Source: Niveispirillum sp. SYP-B3756
GTDB taxonomy: Bacteria; Pseudomonadota; Alphaproteobacteria; Azospirillales; Azospirillaceae
Assembly: GCF_009495745.1 (NCBI RefSeq)
Contig: NZ_WIDQ01000015.1
Location: 41,988 to 105,987, forward strand
Length of the DNA stretch: 64,000 bases
Direction: 5' to 3'
Shown here: piece by piece, positions 7,955-17,474 of the stretch
How the letters are laid out: the number at the start of each line of letters is the position of its first letter
How positions within the stretch are numbered: position 1 is the first letter of the stretch
Notes under the pieces: model-generated
What the model was told of the DNA's origin: nothing
The model's input: the letters and a program-made list of their open reading frames with translations, nothing else
The model's database searches: none
Program-made: the position numbers and the translations under genes

Positions 7955-8629
7955 ATGCGGCATCTCTGGTTCACCTGTTCGGCGCTGGCGCTTCTTCTGG
8001 TGCTGGCCGGCTGTTCATCGCGTCCCGATGCCCCCTCCGGCCATGGCGGCGGGTTTGCCGGGATGCGGGGCGGACGGGTGGCGGTCAGCCCGGCGGGCGA
8101 GCCGCTGGGCCTGCCCGCCCATGACGAGGCCGCCTATGTCGCCGCCGTCACCCAATGGTTCCAGGTGGCCGATCTGGACAAGGATGGCGCGCTGTCGCGG
8201 GCGGAGATGCAGGCGGATACGGCCCGCTTCTTCCAGGCCATGGACAAGGATGGCGACCATGCCATCAATACCCGCGAACTGGCGGAATATCGCCAGGCCC
8301 GGCTGGTGGCGCTGCGTCCGCCCCGGCCCGATGAAGGGGAAGGGGGCCGCCTGCCACGCCGGCAGGGGCCGCCGCCCGACCTGCCCCTGCTGGCCGGTGG
8401 TGTCGGCGGCGGCGATGTTGTCATGGCGGCCGATACCAACCTGGATTTCCGCGTCACGCTGGAGGAATTGACCCACAAGGCGCTGGAACGGCTGGCTGCC
8501 ATGGATAGCGATCACGATGGTCGGGTCACCCTGGCGGAGGTGCAGACCTGGGCAGAACAAGCCTATGATGAGAAGCCCACCCGTGGGCGTAGCGGCGGTG
8601 GTCACCGCCGGTCTTCCGGCAGGATGTGA
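7955..8629 (+). CDS. EF-hand lipoprotein (first of a tandem pair)
   Basis: 224 residues. Signal sequence with lipobox LAGC, lipidated cysteine C20. Four EF-hand loops: D73-x-D-x-DG to E84, D97-x-D-G-D to E108, D160-x-N-x-D to E171, and D184-x-D-x-DG to E195. Loop 3 has Phe instead of Gly at position 6, and the tandem neighbour shares this. A Pro/Arg/Gly-rich linker (about 121-150) separates two EF pairs, and the tail is basic (HRRSSGRM). Likely an envelope-anchored calcium-binding protein; partner unknown. The neighbour at 8748 shares VSPAGE, the WF-x-x-AD core and all four loops, so the two arose by duplication. Confidence 0.85.
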   Translation: MRHLWFTCSALALLLVLAGCSSRPDAPSGHGGGFAGMRGGRVAVSPAGEPLGLPAHDEAAYVAAVTQWFQVADLDKDGALSRAEMQADTARFFQAMDKDGDHAINTRELAEYRQARLVALRPPRPDEGEGGRLPRRQGPPPDLPLLAGGVGGGDVVMAADTNLDFRVTLEELTHKALERLAAMDSDHDGRVTLAEVQTWAEQAYDEKPTRGRSGGGHRRSSGRM

Positions 8630-8747
8630 CCAGAACCAGAACCGGAACGGCCTTTGTGCTTTCGGCTTTGCCTGTCATCCGTTAAGCCTTTGATCGCGGT
8701 GTGGCCGCTATAGCGGTTCTGTTCTGGTGTAAAGGCGGGGGTTTCTT

Positions 8748-9371
8748 GTGGCTGGTGTCTTATCACGGGCTTTGCTGTTGCTCCCCCTGGCGCTTTCCCT
8801 GACGGCTTGCGGTGGCGGCAGGGACAAGCTGCCCAACATCCGCTACGCGGCGGTCAGCCCGGCGGGTGAGTTGCTGGCCGCCCCCACCATGGATGCCGAT
8901 GCCTATCGCGCCGCCATGCTGGGCTGGTTCGACCGGGCCGACGCCAACCATGATGGCCGGCTGGACGCAGCGGAGATGCGCGCCGATGCCGAACGCGCCT
9001 TTAAACTCTATGACCAGAATGGCGATGGCTTCGTCACCTCGGCGGAGATGACGGCCTATCGCGTCAATTCGCCCTATCGCACCACGCCGGTACAGGGCGG
9101 TGGGCGCATCCGCCCCGGCCGTCTCAATCTGACGGCGGATGAGGCGGATACGGCCAGCCGTGATTCGCAGGGGCGGCCGCAATATCGCATGGGCATTGAT
9201 CCGGTGATGTCGGCCGATGCCAATGCCGATTTCCGGGTGACATTGGCGGAATTCCTGGCTCAGATGGCCATCCGCCTTGGCCAGATGGACCGCAATGGCG
9301 ATGGCGTCGTCTCCCGCGAAGAGTTCCTGGCCTTCGCCGACGGCCCAATGCGGGCTTGGCGTGAAGAGTAA
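8748..9371 (+). CDS. EF-hand lipoprotein (second of a tandem pair)
   Basis: 207 residues from a GTG start. Lipobox LTAC with lipidated C21. Four EF-hand loops: D65ANHDGRLDAAE76, D89QNGDGFVTSAE100, D157ANADFRVTLAE168 and D181RNGDGVVSREE192. As in the neighbour at 7955, the third loop has Phe at the usual Gly position, and both carry the block AVSPAGE followed by a Tyr-Arg-Ala-Ala-type helix and GWF-x-x-AD. The linker between EF pairs differs (TTPVQGGGRIRPGRL). The 118-nt gap to the first copy allows co-transcription or separate promoters. An imperfect inverted repeat near 9379-9425 may terminate it before nrdB. Probably envelope calcium binding; not otherwise characterised. Confidence 0.85.
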   Translation: MAGVLSRALLLLPLALSLTACGGGRDKLPNIRYAAVSPAGELLAAPTMDADAYRAAMLGWFDRADANHDGRLDAAEMRADAERAFKLYDQNGDGFVTSAEMTAYRVNSPYRTTPVQGGGRIRPGRLNLTADEADTASRDSQGRPQYRMGIDPVMSADANADFRVTLAEFLAQMAIRLGQMDRNGDGVVSREEFLAFADGPMRAWREE

Positions 9372-9517
9372 GGAAATCCGGGCATTCCTGGCCCTTTGCC
9401 GGCCCCCTTGCCGGGATGCCCCCTTTTCTCTACATCAATCCCCATCGAAGGCGCTTTCCTGATCCGGCTATTGTGTTAGGTTGGCGTCGTCACCACAAAA
9501 TATAGCGTTGCACCGCC

Positions 9518-10486
9518 ATGGCTTCTCCCTTGTTGACACCGAATCCGGTCTACAAGCCCTTCCGTTATCCCTGGGCCTATGAAGCCTGGCTGACCCAGCA
9601 GCGCCTGCATTGGCTGCCGGAAGAAGTGCCACTGGCCGATGATGTGAAGGATTGGCGCAACAATCTGACGGCGTCGGAACAGAACCTCGTCACCCAGATT
9701 TTCCGCTTCTTCACCCAGGCGGATGTCGAGGTGAATAACTGCTATATGCGCCATTACAGCCGCGTCTTCACGCCGACCGAGGTGTGCATGATGCTGGCCG
9801 CCTTCTCCTCCATGGAGACGGTGCATATCGCCGCCTACAGCCACCTGCTCGACACGATCGGGATGCCGGAAGCGGAATACTCGGCCTTCCTCCACTACAA
9901 GGAGATGAAGGACAAGTATGATTATATGCAGGAATTCAATGTCGACAGCCTGACCGACATTGCCAAGACCCTGGCCGTGTTCGGTGCCTTCACCGAAGGG
10001 CTGCAGCTGTTCGCCAGCTTCGCCATCCTGATGAATTTCCCCCGGCATAACAAGCTGAAGGGGATGGGCCAGATCGTCACCTGGTCGGTGCGCGATGAGA
10101 CGCTGCACACCCAATCCATCATCCGCCTGTTCAAGACCTTCATCGCCGAAAATCCGGAGGTCTGGACCGAACAATTGCAGCAGGATCTGTACAAGGCCTG
10201 CCAGACGATTGTGGAGCATGAGGATGCCTTCATCGATCTGGCCTTTGAAATGGGGCCGATTGACGGGCTGACGGCAGAGGATGTGAAGCGCTATATCCGC
10301 TATATCGCCGACCGCCGGCTGGAACAGCTGGGGCTGAACAATGTCTACCATGTCGGCAAGAACCCGCTGCCCTGGATGGATGCCATCCTGAACGGGATTG
10401 AGCACACCAACTTCTTCGAAAATCGCGCCACCGAATATTCCCGTGCTGCCACCAAGGGCAGCTGGGAAGAGGCGTTTGCCGATTGA
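9518..10486 (+). CDS. nrdB: Ribonucleoside-diphosphate reductase, class I, beta subunit
   Basis: 322 residues, ferritin-like radical-generating subunit. Metal ligands are visible in TQADVEV (about 67-72), E100 and H103 in METVH, the Glu in FTEGLQLF, and E/H in RDETLHTQS. The ETVHIAAY motif puts Y107 where E. coli NrdB has the radical tyrosine Y122, so it looks like a tyrosyl-radical enzyme rather than the Phe-containing class Ic. No ATP-cone is attached, matching the cone-less NrdA. It is transcribed in the same direction as nrdA but from its own region. The end WEEAFAD gives an acidic tail; the usual C-terminal peptide docks on NrdA. Confidence 0.96.
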   Translation: MASPLLTPNPVYKPFRYPWAYEAWLTQQRLHWLPEEVPLADDVKDWRNNLTASEQNLVTQIFRFFTQADVEVNNCYMRHYSRVFTPTEVCMMLAAFSSMETVHIAAYSHLLDTIGMPEAEYSAFLHYKEMKDKYDYMQEFNVDSLTDIAKTLAVFGAFTEGLQLFASFAILMNFPRHNKLKGMGQIVTWSVRDETLHTQSIIRLFKTFIAENPEVWTEQLQQDLYKACQTIVEHEDAFIDLAFEMGPIDGLTAEDVKRYIRYIADRRLEQLGLNNVYHVGKNPLPWMDAILNGIEHTNFFENRATEYSRAATKGSWEEAFAD

Positions 10487-10540
10487 TTAGACATTGGTGG
10501 CGGGTCTCGTCACCGGTCTTTGGATGTTGTTGAGGGTTGG

Positions 10541-10579
10541 CAAAGGGGCCGGTCGGCAGAGAGCTGACCGGCCCCTTTG
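10541..10579 (+). terminator. Rho-independent terminator after nrdB
   Basis: Stem CAAAGGGGCCGGTC / GACCGGCCCCTTTG with an 11-nt loop, 55 nt after the nrdB stop. The stem is strong and nearly symmetrical; the T-run is short. Confidence 0.75.
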
Positions 10580-10730
10580 TGCTTTGTCATGGTAGCGATG
10601 AACGCCGCCAGACTCTCCCGATAATGGCATTTTTCCCGCCCGGTTTTGCCGCCGTTCTGCCACAAGCCAATGGGATTAATACCAGCATAGAAGAACACGG
10701 GCGAAACCGCCCCAATAAGGATGCCCAATC

Positions 10731-12002
10731 ATGCGAATGGCAGTGATCCCGCTTGGTGCCGTTCTGTTGCTGTCGGCTTGCGCGTCTGATCCATTCCTGG
10801 AAGAGGGCAGGCTGCGCAACCAGGAAATCAGTGAAAGGGTGGTGCGGCTGGCGGAGTTGCGGGCCATCTGCGCCGGCACGCCGCAGGTTCCGGGGCGGGC
10901 GCTGACCCCTGATGAGGCGCTGGAGCAGACGAGCAACATCCTGCGCCTGAAGTCGCTCGCCCCGGATATCTGGCCGCAGGTGCCCCTGTTCCACCCCCGT
11001 GTGGAGGCGATGCGGGTCGTCTGTGCTGGCGATCCGGCGCGCAATCTCCCCGGCCGCGCCATGAGCCCGGCTGAATGGCAGGAGGTTCTCGCCATTCTTT
11101 ATCCGCCCAACCCGGAAGGCAGCTATACAACTGGTTCGGTCACCACCAAGCCGAGCTATGGGCGGGTGATCTGGGAAGAGGAATATTGGAGCGAGCCGGC
11201 CTGGCGCCGTGATCGCTATTGGGAATATGAGCGCGATCGCCGTTATCGTGACCGCTACTACGATGATCGTGACTATTATCGTCGGGATAAGGACAAACGC
11301 TGGCTGCCGCCCCCACGCGATGAACGGGCCGACCGGGAACGTGAGTTTCAGCGCCAGCGGGAGCAGTTTGAGGCGCAGCGGCGGGCCGAAGAGCGGGCGG
11401 CGGCTGAACGGGCGGCGCGGAGCCTGGGCGGCTCATCTAGCTCGTCCGTAATGGATGCGGTGCGGGAGCGTGAGGAGCGTGCCCGCCGTGATGCGGTCGA
11501 AGCCCGACGCCGCGTGGAGGAGGAGGGACGCCGTCAGGCCCAACAGCAGGAAGCGCGAGAGCGCGAGGACCGTGCTCGGCGTGATGCGGATGAGGCCCGC
11601 CGCCGCGTGGAAGAGGGGCGCCGTCAAGCTCAACAGCAGGAAGCGCGGGAGCGTGAAGACCGTGCCCGGCGTGATGCGGATGAGGCCCGCCGCCGCGTGG
11701 AGGAGGAGGGGCGCCGTCAAGCTCAACAGCAGGAAGCGCGGGATCGTGAGGACCGCGCCCGCCGGGAGGCCGATGAGGCCCGCCGCCGTGCAGAGGAGGA
11801 AGGCCGTCGTCAGGCCCAGCAGGAGGCCCGTGAACGGGAAGAGCGTGCCCGCCGTGATGCTGATGAAGCCCGTCAGCGGGCAGAAGAAGACCGCCGCCGT
11901 GCTGCCCAGCAGGAGGCACAGGAACAGGCACGCCGGCAGGCCGAGGAAGCCCGCCGGTCCTTGGTGGACGGTCCCAATGCTCCCCGGGTTCGGCCAGACT
12001 GA
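10731..12002 (+). CDS. Lipoprotein with a long charged coiled-coil repeat tail
   Basis: 423 residues. A short signal with lipobox LLSAC (lipidated C17) predicts an outer- or inner-membrane lipoprotein. Residues 20-135 form a compact, moderately conserved-looking region with two cysteines (C47, C98). Residues 145-195 are rich in Tyr/Arg/Asp (RDRYYDDRDYYRRDKD). Residues 245-396 are five tandem units of 30-31 residues (consensus REREDRARRDADEARRR plus a VEEEGRRQAQQQEA half), a long single alpha-helix or coiled coil. Such a rod could span the periplasm, but that is inference. The repeat is also a DNA-level tandem repeat (11463-11918) and may vary in length between strains. I recognise no family. 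Confidence 0.8.
   Translation: MRMAVIPLGAVLLLSACASDPFLEEGRLRNQEISERVVRLAELRAICAGTPQVPGRALTPDEALEQTSNILRLKSLAPDIWPQVPLFHPRVEAMRVVCAGDPARNLPGRAMSPAEWQEVLAILYPPNPEGSYTTGSVTTKPSYGRVIWEEEYWSEPAWRRDRYWEYERDRRYRDRYYDDRDYYRRDKDKRWLPPPRDERADREREFQRQREQFEAQRRAEERAAAERAARSLGGSSSSSVMDAVREREERARRDAVEARRRVEEEGRRQAQQQEAREREDRARRDADEARRRVEEGRRQAQQQEAREREDRARRDADEARRRVEEEGRRQAQQQEARDREDRARREADEARRRAEEEGRRQAQQEAREREERARRDADEARQRAEEDRRRAAQQEAQEQARRQAEEARRSLVDGPNAPRVRPD
11463..11918 (+). repeat. In-frame tandem repeat, five units of 90-93 bp
   Basis: Five consecutive units of 93, 90, 93, 90 and 90 bp inside the lipoprotein gene at 10731. Units 1-3 are nearly identical at DNA level and units 4-5 have diverged. 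Unit-length differences are whole codons, consistent with slippage or unequal recombination kept in frame. Confidence 0.85.
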
Positions 12003-12028
12003 TCCCTGGCCGATACCCCGCCGTCAGC

Positions 12029-13926
<1,898 letters not shown>

Positions 13927-13958
13927 GGCACCTGACCTTTCATTCTCTGCATCAATAT

Positions 13959-13974
13959 ATAAAGATATCTTTAT
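13959..13974. promoter_or_regulatory. Perfect 16-bp palindrome, probable operator of the ArsR/methyltransferase-metF operon
   Basis: ATAAAGATATCTTTAT is an uninterrupted palindrome 33 nt upstream of the regulator start, in an AT-rich island within GC-rich DNA. Size, symmetry and position suit autoregulation by an ArsR dimer. Binding is inferred. Confidence 0.65.
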
Positions 13975-14086
13975 GCGATGTAAATGGCTGCCGTGCATCC
14001 ATCCAGTAGATGGGGCGACGATCCGATCGCTGTGCAAAAGCGTTAAGGGCTGATCCGCCCCTCTTGCCGGGGCGCCCTGATGGGAG

Positions 14087-14992
14087 ATGGCGAAGCCGAT
14101 GCAGCAAACGAAGCCGATGATCAGTCGTGCCCGGGGCTGGCTGGCCCTGCCTTTCCTTGCCCTCGCCATGACCGCCTGTGGCACCGGTACCGACCGGGCG
14201 AACCATCCCGGCATGGCTGGTAATTTTTATGCCGGCCCCGGCGGTACAATGCCCGTGGGCGGTGACCCGGCGACCACGGCCCTTCAGGGCAATGCGCCGG
14301 GGCAGGGGGCCACACCCCGGCCGGCATCGGATAATGATCCACTGGAAGGTTTCAACCGGGCCGTCTTCTGGTTCAATGACGGGGTGGATACGGTGCTGAT
14401 CCGCCCGCTTGCCGTGGCCTATAAGGCGGTGGTGCCGGCACCGGCCCGCACCGGCGTGCGTAATGTCATGCGCAACCTGCGCAGCCCGCTGGACTTCGCC
14501 AACCAGCTTTTGCAGGGCGATGTCGGTGGTGCCGGCACCGTGCTGGGGCGTTTTGTGATCAACACCACCGTTGGTTTGGGTGGCTTGATCGACGTCGCGG
14601 CGGAGAATGGGCTGAACTATGAATATGAAAGCCTGGACCAGACATTGGCGGTCTGGGGCGTACCGGAAGGGCCTTATCTGGTCTTGCCGCTGCTGGGGCC
14701 GTCTTCCGTGCGTGACGCTGTGGGCCTGACCGGGGAGGCCTATGCCGACCCGGTGACGAACTGGGCACAGAACACAGACCGCGACTGGATCATCTATACC
14801 CGTGCCGGGCTGGTCGGGCTCGACACGCGCGCCGAGCTTTTGGAACCTTTGGATGATCTGAAACGTAATAGTCTCGATTACTATGCCGCAATGCGTTCGC
14901 TTTATCGCCAGCGGCGTAATGGTCTGATCCGCGATGGCGCCCCAGATCCGTCCCAATTGCCAGCTATACCGGACTATGGGGATGCCAAATGA
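14087..14992 (+). CDS. mlaA: MlaA/VacJ-family outer-membrane lipoprotein
   Basis: 301 residues. The signal ends in a lipobox at MTAC, followed by a low-complexity linker (about 35-80) and then the MlaA domain: DPLEGFNRAVFWFNDGVD, VRNVMRNLRSPLDFANQLLQ, GRFVINTTVGLGGLIDVA and PEGPYLVLPLLGPSSVRDAV. MlaA removes mislocalised phospholipid from the outer leaflet of the outer membrane and hands it to the periplasmic MlaC, whose gene is next. A GGGAG ribosome site directly abuts the first ATG, so translation may really begin at the ATG at 14099. The ABC part (mlaFEDB) is not in the window. Confidence 0.93.
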   Translation: MAKPMQQTKPMISRARGWLALPFLALAMTACGTGTDRANHPGMAGNFYAGPGGTMPVGGDPATTALQGNAPGQGATPRPASDNDPLEGFNRAVFWFNDGVDTVLIRPLAVAYKAVVPAPARTGVRNVMRNLRSPLDFANQLLQGDVGGAGTVLGRFVINTTVGLGGLIDVAAENGLNYEYESLDQTLAVWGVPEGPYLVLPLLGPSSVRDAVGLTGEAYADPVTNWAQNTDRDWIIYTRAGLVGLDTRAELLEPLDDLKRNSLDYYAAMRSLYRQRRNGLIRDGAPDPSQLPAIPDYGDAK

Positions 14993-15089
14993 CGGGAACC
15001 GGCCTATCAGCATTCCCCGTGACGTCCATCACTGTTTGCCTTGCGGTAAAGAACGATGTTGACGCCAGAAACAAGGACTGAACCCCGTG

Positions 15090-15758
15090 ATGACCATGAC
15101 CAATAATCGCCGTTCGCTTCTCTCTGGTGCCGCTTTCATGCTGATGGCCGGCTTTGGTGCCGCGATCATGCCTGTTGTGGCGACACAGCCGGCGCAGGCC
15201 CAGGCGGACCAGGGGGCGAAGGCAGCCGCCGATTTCGTGCAGTCGCTGGGTGACAAGGCCATCGCCACGCTGGCGGATTCCAAAGTCTCCAAGGAACAGA
15301 CAAAGGAGATCTTCCGCCAGCTGCTGAATGATAATTTCGATGTCGCCACCATCGGCCGCTTCGTGCTGGGCCGGTACTGGAACACCGCGACGGAGCCGCA
15401 GCGCAAGGAATATATGGACCTGTTCGAGCGGATGATCGTGGAGGTCTATGCCGAGCGTTTCAGCCAATATGCCGGTGAAAGCTTCAAGGTCAGCGGTGCC
15501 CAGCCGGCCGGCCAGCGTGACGCGGTGGTGGTCAGCCAGGTGCTGCGTCCCAATGGTCCACCGGTCAATGTGGCTTGGCGCGTGCGTGCCAAGGATGGCG
15601 GCTACAAGATCGTCGATGTGGTGGTGGAGAATGTCTCCATGAGCCAGACGCAGCGTTCGGAATTCGCCTCCGTGATTGAGAATAATGGCGGCAAGTTCGA
15701 CGCCCTGCTGGAGGCGCTGCGCCAGCGCATCAGCCATCCTGCGACAGCCACCCCTTAA
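15090..15758 (+). CDS. mlaC: MlaC-family periplasmic phospholipid-binding protein
   Basis: 222 residues. The signal MTMTNNRRSLLSGAAFMLMA has a twin-arginine look (NRRSLLSG) and ends near AQAQA. The mature part matches the Tol-Toluene-tolerance Ttg2/MlaC family: DFVQSLGDKAIATLAD, FRQLLNDNFDVATIGRFVLG and YWNTATEPQRKEYMDLFERM. It carries phospholipid between MlaA and the inner-membrane MlaFEDB complex. A GTG at 15087 precedes the ATG directly; the ATG sits better behind AAGGA. It lies 97 nt downstream of mlaA with no terminator seen, so the two probably share a transcript. The tat genes for a Tat substrate are in this window. Confidence 0.92.
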   Translation: MTMTNNRRSLLSGAAFMLMAGFGAAIMPVVATQPAQAQADQGAKAAADFVQSLGDKAIATLADSKVSKEQTKEIFRQLLNDNFDVATIGRFVLGRYWNTATEPQRKEYMDLFERMIVEVYAERFSQYAGESFKVSGAQPAGQRDAVVVSQVLRPNGPPVNVAWRVRAKDGGYKIVDVVVENVSMSQTQRSEFASVIENNGGKFDALLEALRQRISHPATATP

Positions 15759-15787
15759 GCCCTTGGGGCGCGTCTCCCCGTTTTTCG

Positions 15788-15820
15788 TGGCCCGCCGGCA
15801 TCTGTCCGGCGGGCCATTTC
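15788..15820 (+). terminator. Rho-independent terminator after mlaC
   Basis: Stem TGGCCCGCCGG / CCGGCGGGCCA with a 7-nt loop followed by TTTC, 30 nt after the mlaC stop. It also sits directly before the next start codon. Confidence 0.65.
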
Positions 15821-15840
15821 CATGTCCGGTGGATGGTCCC

Positions 15841-16629
15841 ATGCTGCGTGAATGGCTGATCAGCCTCAGAACCCGCTGTCCCAAGGGGCTGGTGGCGCTG
15901 GGCTATCGTTACGCGGCGGTGGCCTGCCTCAGCCGGGCGGAACGCTGTGCCGCCGCCTGGGCCCCGCATCAGCGCCGGACCCGCGCGGCCATCATCAGTG
16001 CCATGGCCGATGTGCCGCCGGATCGGGATACGGCTCTGATTTTGGGCGCTGGCCCCTGCCTGGATCTGCCCATGGCGGAGTTGTTGGCCCGCTTCGCCCG
16101 GCTGTTGCTGGTGGATGTGGCCCATCCGCCGCCAGCCCGCCGTCTGGCGGCGCGCCATGCGGGGATCGAACTGGTGACGCAGGAACTGACGGGCATGGCT
16201 GACGTCTGGAAAGCGGCAGAGGGGGGCACAAAGGCGGCGCCCCCGATCACCGCCTTTTGGGATGATCCGCGTATCGGCCTTGTCGTGTCCGCCAATCTGG
16301 TCTCGCAATTGCCGCTGGTGCCCTTGCGCCAGACCTTGCGCCACCGGCCGGAAACCAATTCGGTGGCCCTGGGCCGGGCCATTGTGGAAGCCCATCTGGC
16401 GCATCTGCGCGGTTTTGCCTGCCCCACCCTGCTGATTGGCGACATAGCGCGCCATGTGCTGAATGATCAGGGCGTGGTGGTGGAGGTGGAAGACCCGCTG
16501 TTCGGTGCCAGCCTGCCCGCCGGTTCTGAATGGGACTGGACCGTGGCCCCGGTGGGGGAAATTGCCGACCGCTGGTCAATCATCAACCGGGTGCGGGCGG
16601 TCCGGTTGGACGGAAGACGCTTCAGTTGA
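15841..16629 (+). CDS. Uncharacterised protein with a Rossmann/methyltransferase-like core
   Basis: 262 residues from the ATG at 15841, the first start after the mlaC terminator. Residues 60-90 read ALILGAGPCLDLPMAELLAR and then LLLVDVAHPPPARRLA, a glycine-rich loop and acidic strand end like motifs I and II of class I SAM methyltransferases. The later DPRIGLVVSANLVSQLPLVP corresponds to motif IV. No substrate-specific domain is recognisable and no catalytic motif assigns a target. It ends 8 bp inside the convergent solute-binding protein gene. Function unknown; a methyltransferase-like fold is the most that can be said. Confidence 0.7.
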   Translation: MLREWLISLRTRCPKGLVALGYRYAAVACLSRAERCAAAWAPHQRRTRAAIISAMADVPPDRDTALILGAGPCLDLPMAELLARFARLLLVDVAHPPPARRLAARHAGIELVTQELTGMADVWKAAEGGTKAAPPITAFWDDPRIGLVVSANLVSQLPLVPLRQTLRHRPETNSVALGRAIVEAHLAHLRGFACPTLLIGDIARHVLNDQGVVVEVEDPLFGASLPAGSEWDWTVAPVGEIADRWSIINRVRAVRLDGRRFS

Positions 16630-17365
16630 TGGTCGGATCGTCCGACAGGGTCGGATAGCGGGCAAGGATCGCCGCATAGGTGCCATCGGCCCTGATCCGC
16701 TGCAGCCCCTCATTGAAGCGGGCAGCCTGGGCCGGGTCGCGGAAACCGGCACTGTAGGGGCTGGGGGCGAACAGCCGGTGTTCTGTCACCGGTGTCGGCC
16801 CGAGATGGTGGCGCAGGATGCGGGAATCGGCGATCAGCACATCATAGCGCTGATAAAGCAGGCCCGCCGCCTGCAGCGCCTGCTTGGGTTCCTCCCGGTA
16901 AAAGGGACAGCCGGCGACGGCGGCAGCGAATTCCGGTCCCAGGGTCTGGGTGGCACGCTGGAAGGCCAACACCCGGTAACGGCCAAGATCGCTGACCCGC
17001 TCCAGCTTTATCCGTCGCTCCCGCAGGCTCATCGCCACATTATGATAGGTCAGATAGCTGTCAGTGAGGGTGACGCCCTCTGGTGGCGGGCCGACCACTG
17101 GGGCGAATGCCTCAACCGCCTTGCCATCGGCGGCCATGGCCAGCCGGGCGTTGGAGCCGAGATAGGGCAGCAGTTCCATGCCCGCCGCCTGCATGGCGGC
17201 CTGGACGATGTCATATTCCAGTCCGGACAGGCGACCATCGGGCTGCATCAACACCATCGGTGCCGCTTCCCGCAGGCCGAACCGTACAACTTCCCCCCGC
17301 ACATCGGCGGGAAGACCGGGCAGCACTAGAATAAGCATCAGGACCAATGGCCAGAAGCGGGCCAT
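16622..17365 (-). CDS. Periplasmic amino-acid-type solute-binding protein (SBP_bac_3 family)
   Basis: 247 residues from the ATG at 17365, which follows GGAAAGG at good spacing. The signal peptide is MARFWPLVLMLILVLPGLPA. The mature part has the type-3 binding-protein landmarks: PMVLMQPDGRLSGLEYDIVQ near the N-terminus, TDSYLTYHNVAMS near residue 100, and a C-terminal ARFNEGLQRIRADGTYAAIL. Relatives bind polar amino acids for ABC importers, but some stand alone as sensors. No permease or ATPase is nearby, so it is an orphan. It overlaps the convergent gene by 8 bp. Confidence 0.85.
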   Translation of the reverse strand: MARFWPLVLMLILVLPGLPADVRGEVVRFGLREAAPMVLMQPDGRLSGLEYDIVQAAMQAAGMELLPYLGSNARLAMAADGKAVEAFAPVVGPPPEGVTLTDSYLTYHNVAMSLRERRIKLERVSDLGRYRVLAFQRATQTLGPEFAAAVAGCPFYREEPKQALQAAGLLYQRYDVLIADSRILRHHLGPTPVTEHRLFAPSPYSAGFRDPAQAARFNEGLQRIRADGTYAAILARYPTLSDDPTIN

Positions 17366-17474
17366 GCACTTGCCTTTCCATGATGATTGCAACACCCCGG
17401 TGGTAGGAATTCACGCCGTGGCACTGCACTCATCATGCAACAATGCTATCCGCCCGTCGCGCCCCCCACGGCGA

